Shown here one piece after another: positions 27,133-35,714 of a stretch of 64,000 nucleotides of DNA (position 1 is its first letter; each line of letters opens with the position of its first letter). Location of the stretch: the NCBI GenBank assembly GCA_040222235.1, contig JAVKDO010000028.1:1-64000 (forward strand), in the 5' to 3' direction. The notes beneath the pieces are model-generated. The model saw only the letters and a list, made by a program, of their open reading frames with translations. It had not been told where the DNA came from and made no database searches. The position numbers and the translations under genes were made by a program. This DNA is from UBA6059 sp040222235 (GTDB taxonomy: Bacteria > Bacteroidota > Bacteroidia > Cytophagales > Cyclobacteriaceae).

Positions 27133-27531
27133 ATGACAACTGATCCTATAGCAGATTATTTAACGAGGGTGCGTAATGCGATTGCTGCTAATCACCGAAT
27201 AGTTGAAATACCTGCGTCAAACATCAAAAAGGAGATTACGAAAGTGCTTCACGACCAGGGTTTTATCCAAAACTATAAGTTCGTTGATGACGACAAGCAA
27301 GGGGTAATTAAGATCGCTCTTAAATACAATCCTTCTACTAAGCAGTCTGCAATTGTAAAGTTGGAGAGGATTAGTAAGCCAGGTCTTAGAAAGTATGCTG
27401 GTACGGATAATATTCCTAAAGTAATCAACGGTCTTGGAGTGGCTATTATGTCTACTTCCAAAGGAGTTATTACTGATAAGGAAGCTCGTAGAGAGCATAT
27501 TGGTGGTGAAGTTTTGTGCTACGTTTATTAA
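27133..27531 (+). CDS. rpsH: 30S ribosomal protein S8
   Basis: Central-domain assembly protein and, in E. coli, repressor of the spc operon. It is 132 residues from the ATG at 27133 (MTTDPIADYLTRVRNA). A TTG start at 27112 is rejected because it falls inside the promoter leader. It ends with REHIGGEVLCYVY. Confidence 0.98.
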   Translation: MTTDPIADYLTRVRNAIAANHRIVEIPASNIKKEITKVLHDQGFIQNYKFVDDDKQGVIKIALKYNPSTKQSAIVKLERISKPGLRKYAGTDNIPKVINGLGVAIMSTSKGVITDKEARREHIGGEVLCYVY

Positions 27532-27544
27532 GGTTTGAGAAGCA

Positions 27545-28096
27545 ATGTCAAGAATAGGAAATAAGCCCATATCAGTTCCTGCAGGTGTTGAGATATCTGT
27601 TGACGGAAGCAACGTTACTGTTAAGGGTCCTAAGGGATCGCTCAACCAGTACGTTAATCCTGATATCATGGTGAAGATGGAGGATGGACAGGTGGTTGTT
27701 GAAAGACCGACTGAGCAGAAAAGGCATAAGGCATTACACGGTTTATATAGATCTCTACTTAACAATTGTGTGATTGGCGTCCACGAAGGATATCAGCTAA
27801 AATTAGAGTTGGTTGGTGTTGGTTACAAGGCCAGTACACAAGGAAATGTGATAGAGTTAAACCTCGGTTTCTCACACAACATTTATTTGGCTGTGCCAGA
27901 AGAAGTGAAAGTAGTAGCCGAGACTGTGAAGGGAAAGAATCCGATCGTTACGATTGATGGTATTGATAAGCAGCTTGTTGGTCAGGTTGCTGCCAAGATA
28001 AAGTCATTGCGCCCTGTTGAGCCGTACAAAGGAAAAGGAATTCGCTTCGTAGGTCAGCATGTAAGAAGGAAAGCTGGTAAAACTGCTGCTAAATAG
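27545..28096 (+). CDS. rplF: 50S ribosomal protein L6
   Basis: Protein near the sarcin-ricin loop. It is 183 residues, starting MSRIGNKPISVPAGVEI, with two repeated L6 domains and the C-terminal PYKGKGIRFVGQHVRRKAGK. It follows rpsH by 13 bases. Confidence 0.98.
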   Translation: MSRIGNKPISVPAGVEISVDGSNVTVKGPKGSLNQYVNPDIMVKMEDGQVVVERPTEQKRHKALHGLYRSLLNNCVIGVHEGYQLKLELVGVGYKASTQGNVIELNLGFSHNIYLAVPEEVKVVAETVKGKNPIVTIDGIDKQLVGQVAAKIKSLRPVEPYKGKGIRFVGQHVRRKAGKTAAK

Positions 28097-28104
28097 ATAT
28101 CATA

Positions 28105-28455
28105 ATGGCTGTTAATAAATTAAAAAGAAGATCAAGAATACGTAAGGGCATCAGATCCAAGATTAGCGGAACTGCTGAGTCGCCTAGAGTATCTGTTTTT
28201 AAGAGTAACAAAGCAATATACGCTCAGTTGATCAACGATGTAGATGGGCACACTTTGGTTGCGGCATCATCGTCAGAGTTGAAGAAGGCTGGAGTGTTGA
28301 ACATTGAGGTTGCTAAAGAAGTAGGAACGAAATTGGCTGAAAAAGCTAAGTCGGCCGGTATCGAAAAGGTGGTATTTGATCGAAGCGGTTATATCTATCA
28401 CGGACGTGTAAAGGCATTAGCCGATGGCGCCAGAGAGGGAGGATTGAAATTCTAA
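28105..28455 (+). CDS. rplR: 50S ribosomal protein L18
   Basis: 5S rRNA-binding protein. It is 116 residues with an Arg/Lys-rich N-terminus, PRVSVFKSNKAIYAQLINDV and the C-terminal GYIYHGRVKALADGAREGGL. Confidence 0.97.
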   Translation: MAVNKLKRRSRIRKGIRSKISGTAESPRVSVFKSNKAIYAQLINDVDGHTLVAASSSELKKAGVLNIEVAKEVGTKLAEKAKSAGIEKVVFDRSGYIYHGRVKALADGAREGGLKF

Positions 28456-28459
28456 GATT

Positions 28460-28978
28460 ATGTCAAAAGCTAACGTAAGAATAGTAAAAGCAAGCGAGAT
28501 TGACCTTAAAGAGAAGGTAGTAGCCATCAAAAGGGTTGCTAAGGTTGTTAAGGGTGGTCGTAGATTTAGCTTTTCGGCAATTGTAGTTGTTGGAGATGGA
28601 AATGGTGTTGTAGGATACGGATTGGGCAAAGCCAATGAGGTAACTGACGCCATAACCAAAGGTATAGATGATGCGAAGAAGAACTTGGTAAGAGTTCCTT
28701 TATTCAAAGCGACTGTTCCTCATGAAGCACTTGGAAAATTTGGAGGAGGGTTCGTTTTAATTAAACCGGCTGCTCCAGGTACTGGTGTGATCGCTGGTGG
28801 TGCAATGAGAGCGGTATTTGAAAGCGCTGGAATACATGATGTGCTTGCAAAGTCAAAAGGATCTTCTAATCCGCATAACGTGGTGAAGGCAACTTTTGAT
28901 GCACTTAACAATATGCGAGACGCTTACAGTATCGCGCAGCAAAGAGGAGTCACATTGGCTAAAGTATTTAACGGTTAG
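28460..28978 (+). CDS. rpsE: 30S ribosomal protein S5
   Basis: Accuracy and mRNA-helicase protein of the 30S. It is 172 residues with the double-stranded RNA-binding fold (KVVKGGRRFSFSAIVVVGDG) and GYGLGKANEVTDAI. The spectinomycin loop around RVAKVVKGGR looks normal. Confidence 0.98.
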   Translation: MSKANVRIVKASEIDLKEKVVAIKRVAKVVKGGRRFSFSAIVVVGDGNGVVGYGLGKANEVTDAITKGIDDAKKNLVRVPLFKATVPHEALGKFGGGFVLIKPAAPGTGVIAGGAMRAVFESAGIHDVLAKSKGSSNPHNVVKATFDALNNMRDAYSIAQQRGVTLAKVFNG

Positions 28979-28983
28979 TAGCT

Positions 28984-29166
28984 ATGGCTAAGAAAGTAGA
29001 GATTACTCAGACAAGAAGCATCATTAAGAGACCTGAAAATCAGAAATTGACAATCAAGGCACTTGGTTTAGGTAAGATGCATCGTACCGTAACTAAGGAG
29101 TTAACTCCTCAGATACAGGGTATGATTAATAAGGTAGAACATTTAGTAGCTGTTAAAGAACTTTAA
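28984..29166 (+). CDS. rpmD: 50S ribosomal protein L30
   Basis: Small peripheral protein of 60 residues; TQTRSIIKRPENQKLTIKAL then GLGKMHRTVTKE matches the L30 pattern. It lies 5 bases after rpsE and 2 bases before rplO. Confidence 0.95.
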   Translation: MAKKVEITQTRSIIKRPENQKLTIKALGLGKMHRTVTKELTPQIQGMINKVEHLVAVKEL

Positions 29167-29168
29167 TC

Positions 29169-29615
29169 ATGAATTTGAATTCACTTAAACCTGCAGAAGG
29201 GTCTACCAAGAATAAGAAAAGGATTGGTAGAGGACAAGGTTCTGGTAAAGGTGGAACTTCTACTAGGGGTCACAAAGGAGCTAAGTCTAGATCCGGTTAT
29301 AAGCGTAAGTTGGGTTTTGAAGGCGGTCAAATGCCACTCCAAAGGAGAGTACCAAAGTTTGGTTTCACTCCACCTAATAGAATAGAGACTAAGCCTGTAA
29401 ATTTAGATACGTTAGAGGCGCTTGTTGATCAATATAAGTTATCTGAGGTTACACCTGATGTCCTCATGGAGCACGGGTTAGCCGGAAAGAATGACGTGAT
29501 TAAGGTACTCGGCCGGGGTGAATTGAAATCAAAAGTGGACGTAACAGCTCATCATTTTTCTAAATCTGCTGTAGAGGCGATTGAAAAGGCAGGTGGTAAG
29601 GCTACCAAACTTTAA
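29169..29615 (+). CDS. rplO: 50S ribosomal protein L15
   Basis: Late-assembly protein. It is 148 residues, with the glycine-rich N-terminus GRGQGSGKGGTSTRGHKGAK and FEGGQMPLQRRVPKFGF. It ends 2 bases before secY. Confidence 0.98.
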   Translation: MNLNSLKPAEGSTKNKKRIGRGQGSGKGGTSTRGHKGAKSRSGYKRKLGFEGGQMPLQRRVPKFGFTPPNRIETKPVNLDTLEALVDQYKLSEVTPDVLMEHGLAGKNDVIKVLGRGELKSKVDVTAHHFSKSAVEAIEKAGGKATKL

Positions 29616-29617
29616 GC

Positions 29618-30937
29618 ATGAAGAAGTTTTTATCTACCATACAGAATATTTTTTCCATTGAGGAACTGAGAGTAAGAATCCTAAACACTTTAGGATTTCT
29701 TATCATTTTCAGATTGGGATCTTTTGTGGTACTACCTGGTGTAGATCCATCCAAACTTCAAGATTCTGCTTCAGGTATATTCGGATTACTTGATACCTTT
29801 TTAGGAGGTGCCTTTAGTAACGCATCCATATTTGGATTAGGCATTATGCCATATATCTCTGCTTCTATTGTACTTCAGCTACTTACCGTAGCTGTTCCTT
29901 ACTTTCAGAAGCTTCAAAAGGAAGGAGATAGTGGTAGAAAGAAAATTACTCAGATTACGCGGGTACTTACCATAGCCATAACACTTGCGCAGGGAGTAAG
30001 TTATCTGACCGTGACAATACCAGCGGAAGCGATTGTACTAGAGAACAGAACATTGTTTACAATGGCGGCTGTTATCATCTTAACTGCAGGCACTATATTC
30101 TGTATGTGGCTAGGTGAGAAGATCACGGACAAGGGTATTGGAAATGGTATTAGTATGTTGATTATGATCGGCATCATTTCTAGGTTCCCTGGCTCTATTG
30201 TGGCAGAAGCACTTTCTAGAGGAATGAGTCAGATGTTGATTTTCATCATCGAGATTGTGGCGCTATTCTTTGTCGTAATGGGTGTGGTGCTCTTGACACA
30301 GGCAGTCAGGAGGATACCAGTTCAGTATGCCAAACAGGTAGTGGGTAATAAGGTCTATGGCGGTCAACGGCAGTACATACCTTTAAAAGTAAATGCTTCA
30401 GGAGTTATGCCTATTATTTTCGCTCAATCGCTCATGTTTATCCCTGCGATGGTGTCAGGTTTGTGGGCGGATGACAGTGATCTGGCACAATACGTGGGAG
30501 CAACTTTTTCGAATATCCAGAGTTGGCAGTACAATTTGGTATTTGCGATCTTAATTATACTCTTCACATTCTTTTACACTGCTATCACAGTCAATCCTAA
30601 TCAGATTGCTGATGATATGAAAAGAAATGGTGGTTTCGTACCAGGTATAAAGCCAGGTAAGGCTACTTCGGAGTTCGTCGATAATGTACTTACACGAATT
30701 ACTTTGCCTGGATCATTTTTCCTTGCGCTTGTGGCAATTTTACCAGCCTTTGCGATGATGGCCGGTGTTAGTACTGGGTTTGCTCAGTTTTACGGAGGAA
30801 CGTCCTTGCTAATCATGGTGGGTGTTATTCTTGATACTCTGCAGCAGATTGAAAGCTATTTGTTAATGAGGCACTATGATGGTTTGATGAAGTCGGGTCG
30901 ATTGAAGGGTAGATCTCAAAATGCCGCTGTGGCTTAA
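29618..30937 (+). CDS. secY: Preprotein translocase subunit SecY
   Basis: Channel-forming inner membrane subunit of the Sec translocon. It is 439 residues with about ten membrane segments. The plug and pore-ring region (ASIFGLGIMPYISASIVLQL) and the cytosolic loops ending ESYLLMRHYDGLMKSGRLKG are visible. Usual place after rplO; SecE is encoded about 24 kb upstream. Confidence 0.98.
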   Translation: MKKFLSTIQNIFSIEELRVRILNTLGFLIIFRLGSFVVLPGVDPSKLQDSASGIFGLLDTFLGGAFSNASIFGLGIMPYISASIVLQLLTVAVPYFQKLQKEGDSGRKKITQITRVLTIAITLAQGVSYLTVTIPAEAIVLENRTLFTMAAVIILTAGTIFCMWLGEKITDKGIGNGISMLIMIGIISRFPGSIVAEALSRGMSQMLIFIIEIVALFFVVMGVVLLTQAVRRIPVQYAKQVVGNKVYGGQRQYIPLKVNASGVMPIIFAQSLMFIPAMVSGLWADDSDLAQYVGATFSNIQSWQYNLVFAILIILFTFFYTAITVNPNQIADDMKRNGGFVPGIKPGKATSEFVDNVLTRITLPGSFFLALVAILPAFAMMAGVSTGFAQFYGGTSLLIMVGVILDTLQQIESYLLMRHYDGLMKSGRLKGRSQNAAVA

Positions 30938-30949
30938 TAATAGAATCTA

Positions 30950-31168
30950 ATGGCCAAGCAAGCATCAATAGAACAGGACGGAACAATTGTAGAGGCATTG
31001 TCAAACGCCATGTTTCGTGTGGAGTTGGAAAACGGACATCAAGTGATTGCTCATATTTCTGGTAAGATGAGAATGCACTATATCAAAATATTACCAGGGG
31101 ATAAGGTGAAGTTAGAGATGTCGCCTTACGATCTGTCTAAAGGAAGAATTGTATATAGATATAAATAA
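30950..31168 (+). CDS. infA: Translation initiation factor IF-1
   Basis: OB-fold protein that binds the 30S A site during initiation. It is 72 residues, MAKQASIEQDGTIVEALSNA, with HISGKMRMHYIKILPGDKVK. It starts 12 bases after secY; rpmJ follows. Confidence 0.98.
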   Translation: MAKQASIEQDGTIVEALSNAMFRVELENGHQVIAHISGKMRMHYIKILPGDKVKLEMSPYDLSKGRIVYRYK

Positions 31169-31173
31169 CTACA

Positions 31174-31290
31174 ATGAAAGTTAAAGCATCTGTAAAGAAG
31201 CGTAGTGTTGACTGCAAAGTGATTCGCAGGAACGGCAAGGTCTACGTGATCAATAAAAAGAATCCGAGGTTCAAACAAAGACAAGGTTAA
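31174..31290 (+). CDS. rpmJ: 50S ribosomal protein L36, zinc-free form
   Basis: 38 residues, MKVKASVKKRSVDCKVIRRN followed by GKVYVINKKNPRFKQRQG. The fold normally binds zinc by three Cys and a His; here only Cys14 is kept and the others are Ser, Asn and Phe, so it should not bind zinc. Together with zinc-free S14 this suggests ribosomes that spare zinc. It fills the gap between infA and rpsM, with 5- and 3-base spacers. Confidence 0.95.
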   Translation: MKVKASVKKRSVDCKVIRRNGKVYVINKKNPRFKQRQG

Positions 31291-31293
31291 GCT

Positions 31294-31671
31294 ATGGCTA
31301 GAATTGCTGGAGTAGATATTCCTGATAACAAGAGAGGCGAAGTTTCTCTGACATATATTTTCGGTATAGGTCGTAGATCTGCACAGAAGATACTCACCAC
31401 TGCAGGTGTAGACTGGAATAAAAAGGTTGCAGAATGGACTGATGAAGAGTCTAATGCTATCAGGAGTGCAATCAGTGAAAGCTACAAGGTTGAGGGTGTC
31501 CTCAAATCTGAAGTACAGCTGAGCATTAAGCGCTTGTTGGATATAGGATGTTACAGAGGTCTTCGACATAGAAAAGGCTTGCCATTGAGAGGTCAGAGGA
31601 CTAAGAACAACTCTAGAACCAGAAAGGGTAAGAGAAAAACAGTTGCTAACAAGAAGAAGGCGGTTAAATAA
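31294..31671 (+). CDS. rpsM: 30S ribosomal protein S13
   Basis: 30S head protein contacting tRNA and the 50S subunit. It is 125 residues, starting MARIAGVDIPDNKRGEVSLT and containing CYRGLRHRKGLPLRGQRTKN, with a basic tail that reaches the P site. Confidence 0.98.
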   Translation: MARIAGVDIPDNKRGEVSLTYIFGIGRRSAQKILTTAGVDWNKKVAEWTDEESNAIRSAISESYKVEGVLKSEVQLSIKRLLDIGCYRGLRHRKGLPLRGQRTKNNSRTRKGKRKTVANKKKAVK

Positions 31672-31679
31672 TATTTGAC

Positions 31680-32072
31680 ATGGCGCAGAAAAGAAAAGAT
31701 AAGGCTAAGAAAAGAGTAGTTAATGTAGAAGCAGTGGGTCAGGCTCACATCAAGGCTTCATTCAACAACATTATTATCTCTATGACTAACTCGACAGGTC
31801 AAGTTATTTCTTGGGCTTCAGCTGGTAAAATGGGCTTTAAGGGTTCTAAAAAGAATACTCCTTATGCAGCACAGGTTGCCGCTCAGAATGCAGGTCAAGC
31901 AGCTTACGACCTAGGCCTTAGAAAGGTCGAGGTTTTTGTAAAGGGTCCTGGTGCTGGACGTGAATCAGCGATCAGAACTATCCAAAATGTTGGGATTGAA
32001 GTGACGATTATTAGAGACATCACTCCGTTACCTCATAATGGATGTCGTCCGCCCAAAAGAAGAAGAGTCTAA
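31680..32072 (+). CDS. rpsK: 30S ribosomal protein S11
   Basis: Platform protein. It is 130 residues with ASFNNIIISMTNSTGQVISW and the C-terminal DITPLPHNGCRPPKRRRV, the S11 signature. Confidence 0.98.
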   Translation: MAQKRKDKAKKRVVNVEAVGQAHIKASFNNIIISMTNSTGQVISWASAGKMGFKGSKKNTPYAAQVAAQNAGQAAYDLGLRKVEVFVKGPGAGRESAIRTIQNVGIEVTIIRDITPLPHNGCRPPKRRRV

Positions 32073-32098
32073 GTCAGTAATTCAAGGTATAATTTCAA

Positions 32099-32704
32099 AT
32101 GGCAAGATATAGAGGTCCCAAGGCAAAGATTGCTAGAAAGTTCAACGATCCAATTTTTGGTCCAAGTAAGGCAGTTCAGAAGAAACCATATCCTCCTGGA
32201 CAGCATGGTCGAAACAGAAGACGTAAGCAATCAGAATATGCTAATCAGTTAGCAGAAAAGCAAAAGGCCAAGTACACCTATGGTGTCTTGGAAAGACAGT
32301 TTGCTAACCTTTTTGACAAGGCATCAAGAAAAGGCGGAATTACAGGTGAGAACCTCCTTCAGCTTCTTGAGGCTAGACTAGATAATACAGTATATAGACT
32401 AGGTATTGCACCTACCAGAAGAGCTGCTAGACAATTGGTTACACACAAGCACATCACTGTAAATGGAGAGTTGGTGAGTATACCCTCATTTTCATTGAAG
32501 AATGGCGATGTTGTGGGTATACGTGAGAAATCTAAGTCACTATTGGCGATTACTGATAGCTTGGCGTCTAGATCTGCAGCTAAGTACAGTTGGTTGGAGT
32601 GGGATGCATCAGAGCAGTTAGGCAAGTATGTGACTTCTCCGATGAGAGACGATATTCCTGAGAACATCAAGGAGCAGTTGATCGTCGAATTGTACTCCAA
32701 GTAA
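32099..32704 (+). CDS. rpsD: 30S ribosomal protein S4
   Basis: Primary assembly protein and, in many species, repressor of the alpha operon. It is 201 residues with an S4 RNA-binding domain (LEARLDNTVYRLGIAPTRRA, then RQLVTHKHITVNG). It follows rpsK by 26 bases and precedes rpoA. Confidence 0.98.
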   Translation: MARYRGPKAKIARKFNDPIFGPSKAVQKKPYPPGQHGRNRRRKQSEYANQLAEKQKAKYTYGVLERQFANLFDKASRKGGITGENLLQLLEARLDNTVYRLGIAPTRRAARQLVTHKHITVNGELVSIPSFSLKNGDVVGIREKSKSLLAITDSLASRSAAKYSWLEWDASEQLGKYVTSPMRDDIPENIKEQLIVELYSK

Positions 32705-32739
32705 TAGTTTTTCCTAATAATCATTTAATAATTATATAT

Positions 32740-33729
32740 ATGTCAATACTTGCATTTCAAATGCCCGAAAAGGTGGTGATGGAGAAGGCAGACGACTTTC
32801 ACGGTCTGTTTACATTTAAACCACTCGAGCCTGGATATGGGGTGACTATTGGTAATGCCTTGAGAAGAATACTCCTTTCATCATTGGAGGGTTATGCTAT
32901 CACAGGCATTAAAGTACCTGGAGTATTACATGAGTTTTCCACTGTAGAAGGAGTTATGGAAGATGTTTCGGAGATGATTTTGAACCTTAAAATGGTGAGG
33001 TTTAAAAAGATTTCTGATGTAGTGGATAACAAAATCAATATTACAATTTCAAAGCAGTCGACTTTTACTGCTGGAGATATTTTCAACTTCACTAATTCCT
33101 TTGAGGTATTGAACCCAGAGCATGTGATCTGTAATCTTGATGAGAATATTCATTTTGAGATAGAGTTAACAGTAGAGAAGGGTCGAGGCTATGTTCCTGC
33201 GGAGGAAAACAAGCCAGCTGAGCAGATTTTTGGATTTATTCCAATCGATGCGATTTTCACTCCCATCAAGAATGTGAAGTACAGCATAGAGAACACGCGT
33301 GTTGAGCAAAAGACTGACTATGAGAAGCTAATTCTCGACATTGAAACTGACGGGTCCATTCACCCTGAGAATGCTTTGAAGGGTGCAGCTAATATCTTAA
33401 TTCAGCATTTCATGTTGTTCTCTGATCAGAATATGATTTTAGAGACACAGGATTCGGGTGAGCCCGAGGCTGTTGATGAGGAGTTGCTCCACATGAGAAA
33501 GCTTCTTAAGACGCCTCTCAATGATCTTGATCTTTCAGTACGTGCCTACAATTGTTTGAAGGCAGCTGATGTAAGATCTTTAGGTGACTTGGTGAGACTT
33601 GAGATTTCCGATATGATGAAGTTTAGAAACTTCGGTAAGAAGTCACTAGCGGAGTTAGAGCAGTTGGTTGCTGAGAAGGCATTGACATTTGGCATGGACT
33701 TGTCAAAATACAAACTAGACGAAGAGTAA
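32740..33729 (+). CDS. rpoA: DNA-directed RNA polymerase alpha subunit
   Basis: Assembly scaffold of RNA polymerase. It is 329 residues. The N-terminal dimerisation domain has PLEPGYGVTIGNALRRILLS. The C-terminal domain (from about residue 245) has LSVRAYNCLKAADVRSLGDL, the helix-hairpin-helix that binds UP-element DNA and activators. Confidence 0.99.
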   Translation: MSILAFQMPEKVVMEKADDFHGLFTFKPLEPGYGVTIGNALRRILLSSLEGYAITGIKVPGVLHEFSTVEGVMEDVSEMILNLKMVRFKKISDVVDNKINITISKQSTFTAGDIFNFTNSFEVLNPEHVICNLDENIHFEIELTVEKGRGYVPAEENKPAEQIFGFIPIDAIFTPIKNVKYSIENTRVEQKTDYEKLILDIETDGSIHPENALKGAANILIQHFMLFSDQNMILETQDSGEPEAVDEELLHMRKLLKTPLNDLDLSVRAYNCLKAADVRSLGDLVRLEISDMMKFRNFGKKSLAELEQLVAEKALTFGMDLSKYKLDEE

Positions 33730-33735
33730 GAGCTG

Positions 33736-34374
33736 ATGAGACACGGTAAGAAGTTTAATCATTTAGGAAGAACAGCACCACATAGGAAGGCAATGCTGTC
33801 GAATATGGCGTCATCGTTGATCCTTCATAAAAGGATATCAACAACAGTTGCGAAAGCTAAGGCGTTGAGAAAATATGTTGAGCCGTTGATTACTAGAGCG
33901 AAGGATGATACTACTCATGCTAGAAGAGTTGTATTCTCCTACCTTCAAAATAAGGAATCTGTAAAGGAGTTGTTCGGAGATATAGCTGGTAAGGTGGCAG
34001 CAAGACCTGGCGGATACACAAGAATTATCAAAACCAACACTAGGTTGGGTGATAATGCAGATATGTGCATCATGGAGCTTGTTGATTACAATGAGTTGTT
34101 GTTGAAGGAAGCTGCTCCGGCAAAGGCTAAGACAAGAAGAAGCCGCAGAGGTGGTGGAAGCAAGAGCGAGGATAGCGCTACAGCAGCAGAAGCGGCAGTA
34201 GTCGAGGAGGCAGTAGTAGTTGAAGAAGAGGTTAAAGCTGAAGTAGTAGAGGAAGTTGAAGAGACTACCGAAGAAGTAGTTGCTGAGACACCAGAGGCTA
34301 CAACTGACGAAGCTCCTGAAAGCAAGAGTGATGAAGCTACAGACGAGGAATCTGATGAGAAGAAGGATTCATAA
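33736..34374 (+). CDS. rplQ: 50S ribosomal protein L17 with long acidic tail
   Basis: The conserved L17 core covers about residues 1-120 (MRHGKKFNHLGRTAPHRKAM). It is followed by a basic linker (KTRRSRRGGGSK) and a tail of about 80 residues made almost wholly of Glu, Val, Ala, Thr, Ser and Asp. The total of 212 residues is well above the roughly 120 of E. coli L17; tails of this sort occur in Bacteroidota. Its role is unknown. It is the last gene of the ribosomal cluster and is followed by a strong terminator. Confidence 0.97.
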   Translation: MRHGKKFNHLGRTAPHRKAMLSNMASSLILHKRISTTVAKAKALRKYVEPLITRAKDDTTHARRVVFSYLQNKESVKELFGDIAGKVAARPGGYTRIIKTNTRLGDNADMCIMELVDYNELLLKEAAPAKAKTRRSRRGGGSKSEDSATAAEAAVVEEAVVVEEEVKAEVVEEVEETTEEVVAETPEATTDEAPESKSDEATDEESDEKKDS

Positions 34375-34393
34375 TAAGAGCTGATTTAGATAT

Positions 34394-34432
34394 AAAAAGG
34401 GATTAAGTCAATTTGACTTAATCCCTTTTTTG
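34394..34432 (+). terminator. Terminator after rplQ
   Basis: A perfect 17-pair stem: 34394-34410 pairs with 34414-34430 around a three-base loop, with a T-run that is part of the 3' arm. It closes the rplC-rplQ transcript. Confidence 0.92.
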
Positions 34433-34471
34433 TTATTGGCCGTTTGGGCTAAGGATTTGACTGAGAATTTA

Positions 34472-34479
34472 TAATTTTG
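34472..34479 (+). promoter_or_regulatory. Putative carA promoter -7 box
   Basis: TAATTTTG matches TAnnTTTG 22 bases before the carA ATG. TTG triplets upstream are at non-ideal spacing (25 or 12 bases). Confidence 0.5.
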
Positions 34480-34501
34480 ACCAACCAAATATACCCACCT
34501 A

Positions 34502-35599
34502 ATGAAGTTTGAAACCCGTGAGTCAGCAGTATTATTATTAGAAGATGGCACCAGTTTTAATGGTTCAGCGATAGGTCACACCGGCACTTCTACAGGTGAA
34601 ATATGCTTTAACACAGGCATGACTGGTTATCAGGAAATCTACACGGACCCATCTTATTTTGGACAGATTGTCGTGAATACCACTTCGCACATAGGCAACT
34701 ATGGTACGACAAACGACGAACAAGAGTCTGATACACCTAAGATCAATGGACTCGTGATCAATTCGTTCTCAGAGATCTTTAGCAGAAAGACTGGTGAGGA
34801 GAGTCTGGATGATTATCTCAAAAAGCATAAGACTGTGGGCATTTCAGACCTTGATACACGGGCACTCGTGCGCCACATTAGGAGTAAGGGAGCGATGAAT
34901 GCCATTATTTCCAGTGATGGAAAGAGCTTGGATGAACTAAAGCAGCTTCTATCGAAGGTGCCAAGTATGGAAAAGCTGGAACTATCATCAAAGGTCACCA
35001 CTACAGCGCCCTACTTGTTAGGAGATGCTAACGCTAGTCATAAGGTCGCTGTGCTAGATCTAGGTTGCAAGAAGTCAATCCTTAAGAACCTGGTTGCAAG
35101 AGATGTCCAATGCAAAGTCTTTCCTGCTGAGACGACTTTTGAAGAGATGGAGCAGTGGTCTCCTGATGGTTACTTCATATCCAATGGTCCCGGAGACCCT
35201 TCAGTGATGGGCTATGCCAGTACGACTGTTGGAGAAATACTCAATAAGGAAAAGCCTCTTTTTGGTATATGCCTGGGACATCAGGTATTAGCTGAGGCTT
35301 GTGGGATTGGTACTTACAAAATGCACCATGGTCATAGAGGCTTGAATCATCCGGTAAAGAATTTGGTATCTGGAAAATGTGAGATCACCTCACAGAATCA
35401 CGGCTTTGCAGTAAAGGCCGATGATATCGATAAGAATAAAAATGTGACATTAACCCATATCAACTTAAATGATCAAACTGTAGCGGGTATCAGGCTCAAC
35501 AACAAGCCTGCATTCTCAGTACAGTACCACCCGGAGTCATCACCAGGGCCTCATGATTCGAGGTATTTATTCGATGATTTTGTCAATTTAATGAAATGA
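34502..35599 (+). CDS. carA: Carbamoyl phosphate synthase small (glutaminase) subunit
   Basis: Releases ammonia from glutamine for carbamoyl phosphate synthesis, feeding arginine and pyrimidines. It is 365 residues. The N-terminal CPSase domain starts ESAVLLLEDGTSFNGSAIGH. The class I glutaminase domain has the nucleophile in PLFGICLGHQVLAEACG and the His-Glu pair in QYHPESSPGP. No carB is next to it, so the large subunit is encoded elsewhere. An 18-pair stem-loop begins 2 bases after the stop. Confidence 0.97.
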   Translation: MKFETRESAVLLLEDGTSFNGSAIGHTGTSTGEICFNTGMTGYQEIYTDPSYFGQIVVNTTSHIGNYGTTNDEQESDTPKINGLVINSFSEIFSRKTGEESLDDYLKKHKTVGISDLDTRALVRHIRSKGAMNAIISSDGKSLDELKQLLSKVPSMEKLELSSKVTTTAPYLLGDANASHKVAVLDLGCKKSILKNLVARDVQCKVFPAETTFEEMEQWSPDGYFISNGPGDPSVMGYASTTVGEILNKEKPLFGICLGHQVLAEACGIGTYKMHHGHRGLNHPVKNLVSGKCEITSQNHGFAVKADDIDKNKNVTLTHINLNDQTVAGIRLNNKPAFSVQYHPESSPGPHDSRYLFDDFVNLMK

Positions 35600-35601
35600 G
35601 C

Positions 35602-35653
35602 ATCAACTTTATTCATACAAGATTATCATACCTGATGTGTGAATAAAGTTGAT
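35602..35653. repeat. Long inverted repeat between carA and eno
   Basis: ATCAACTTTATTCA (35602-35615) is exactly complementary to 35640-35653. Pairing continues inwards for four more pairs, one of them G-U, giving an 18-pair stem with a loop of about 16 bases. There is no T-run after it, so it is either a 3'-end-protecting stem for carA mRNA or an operator/leader element of eno. Confidence 0.75.
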
Positions 35654-35714
35654 CGCGAATTCCATGTGACTGTTAAAAATCAATTATTACACAAGAAACA
35701 AACCAATTGAAATT

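Noticed and set aside
27217..27765. 182-residue - strand frame across rpsH-rplF
   Set aside because: Spans two ribosomal protein genes and an intergenic spacer; composition is that of antisense noise.
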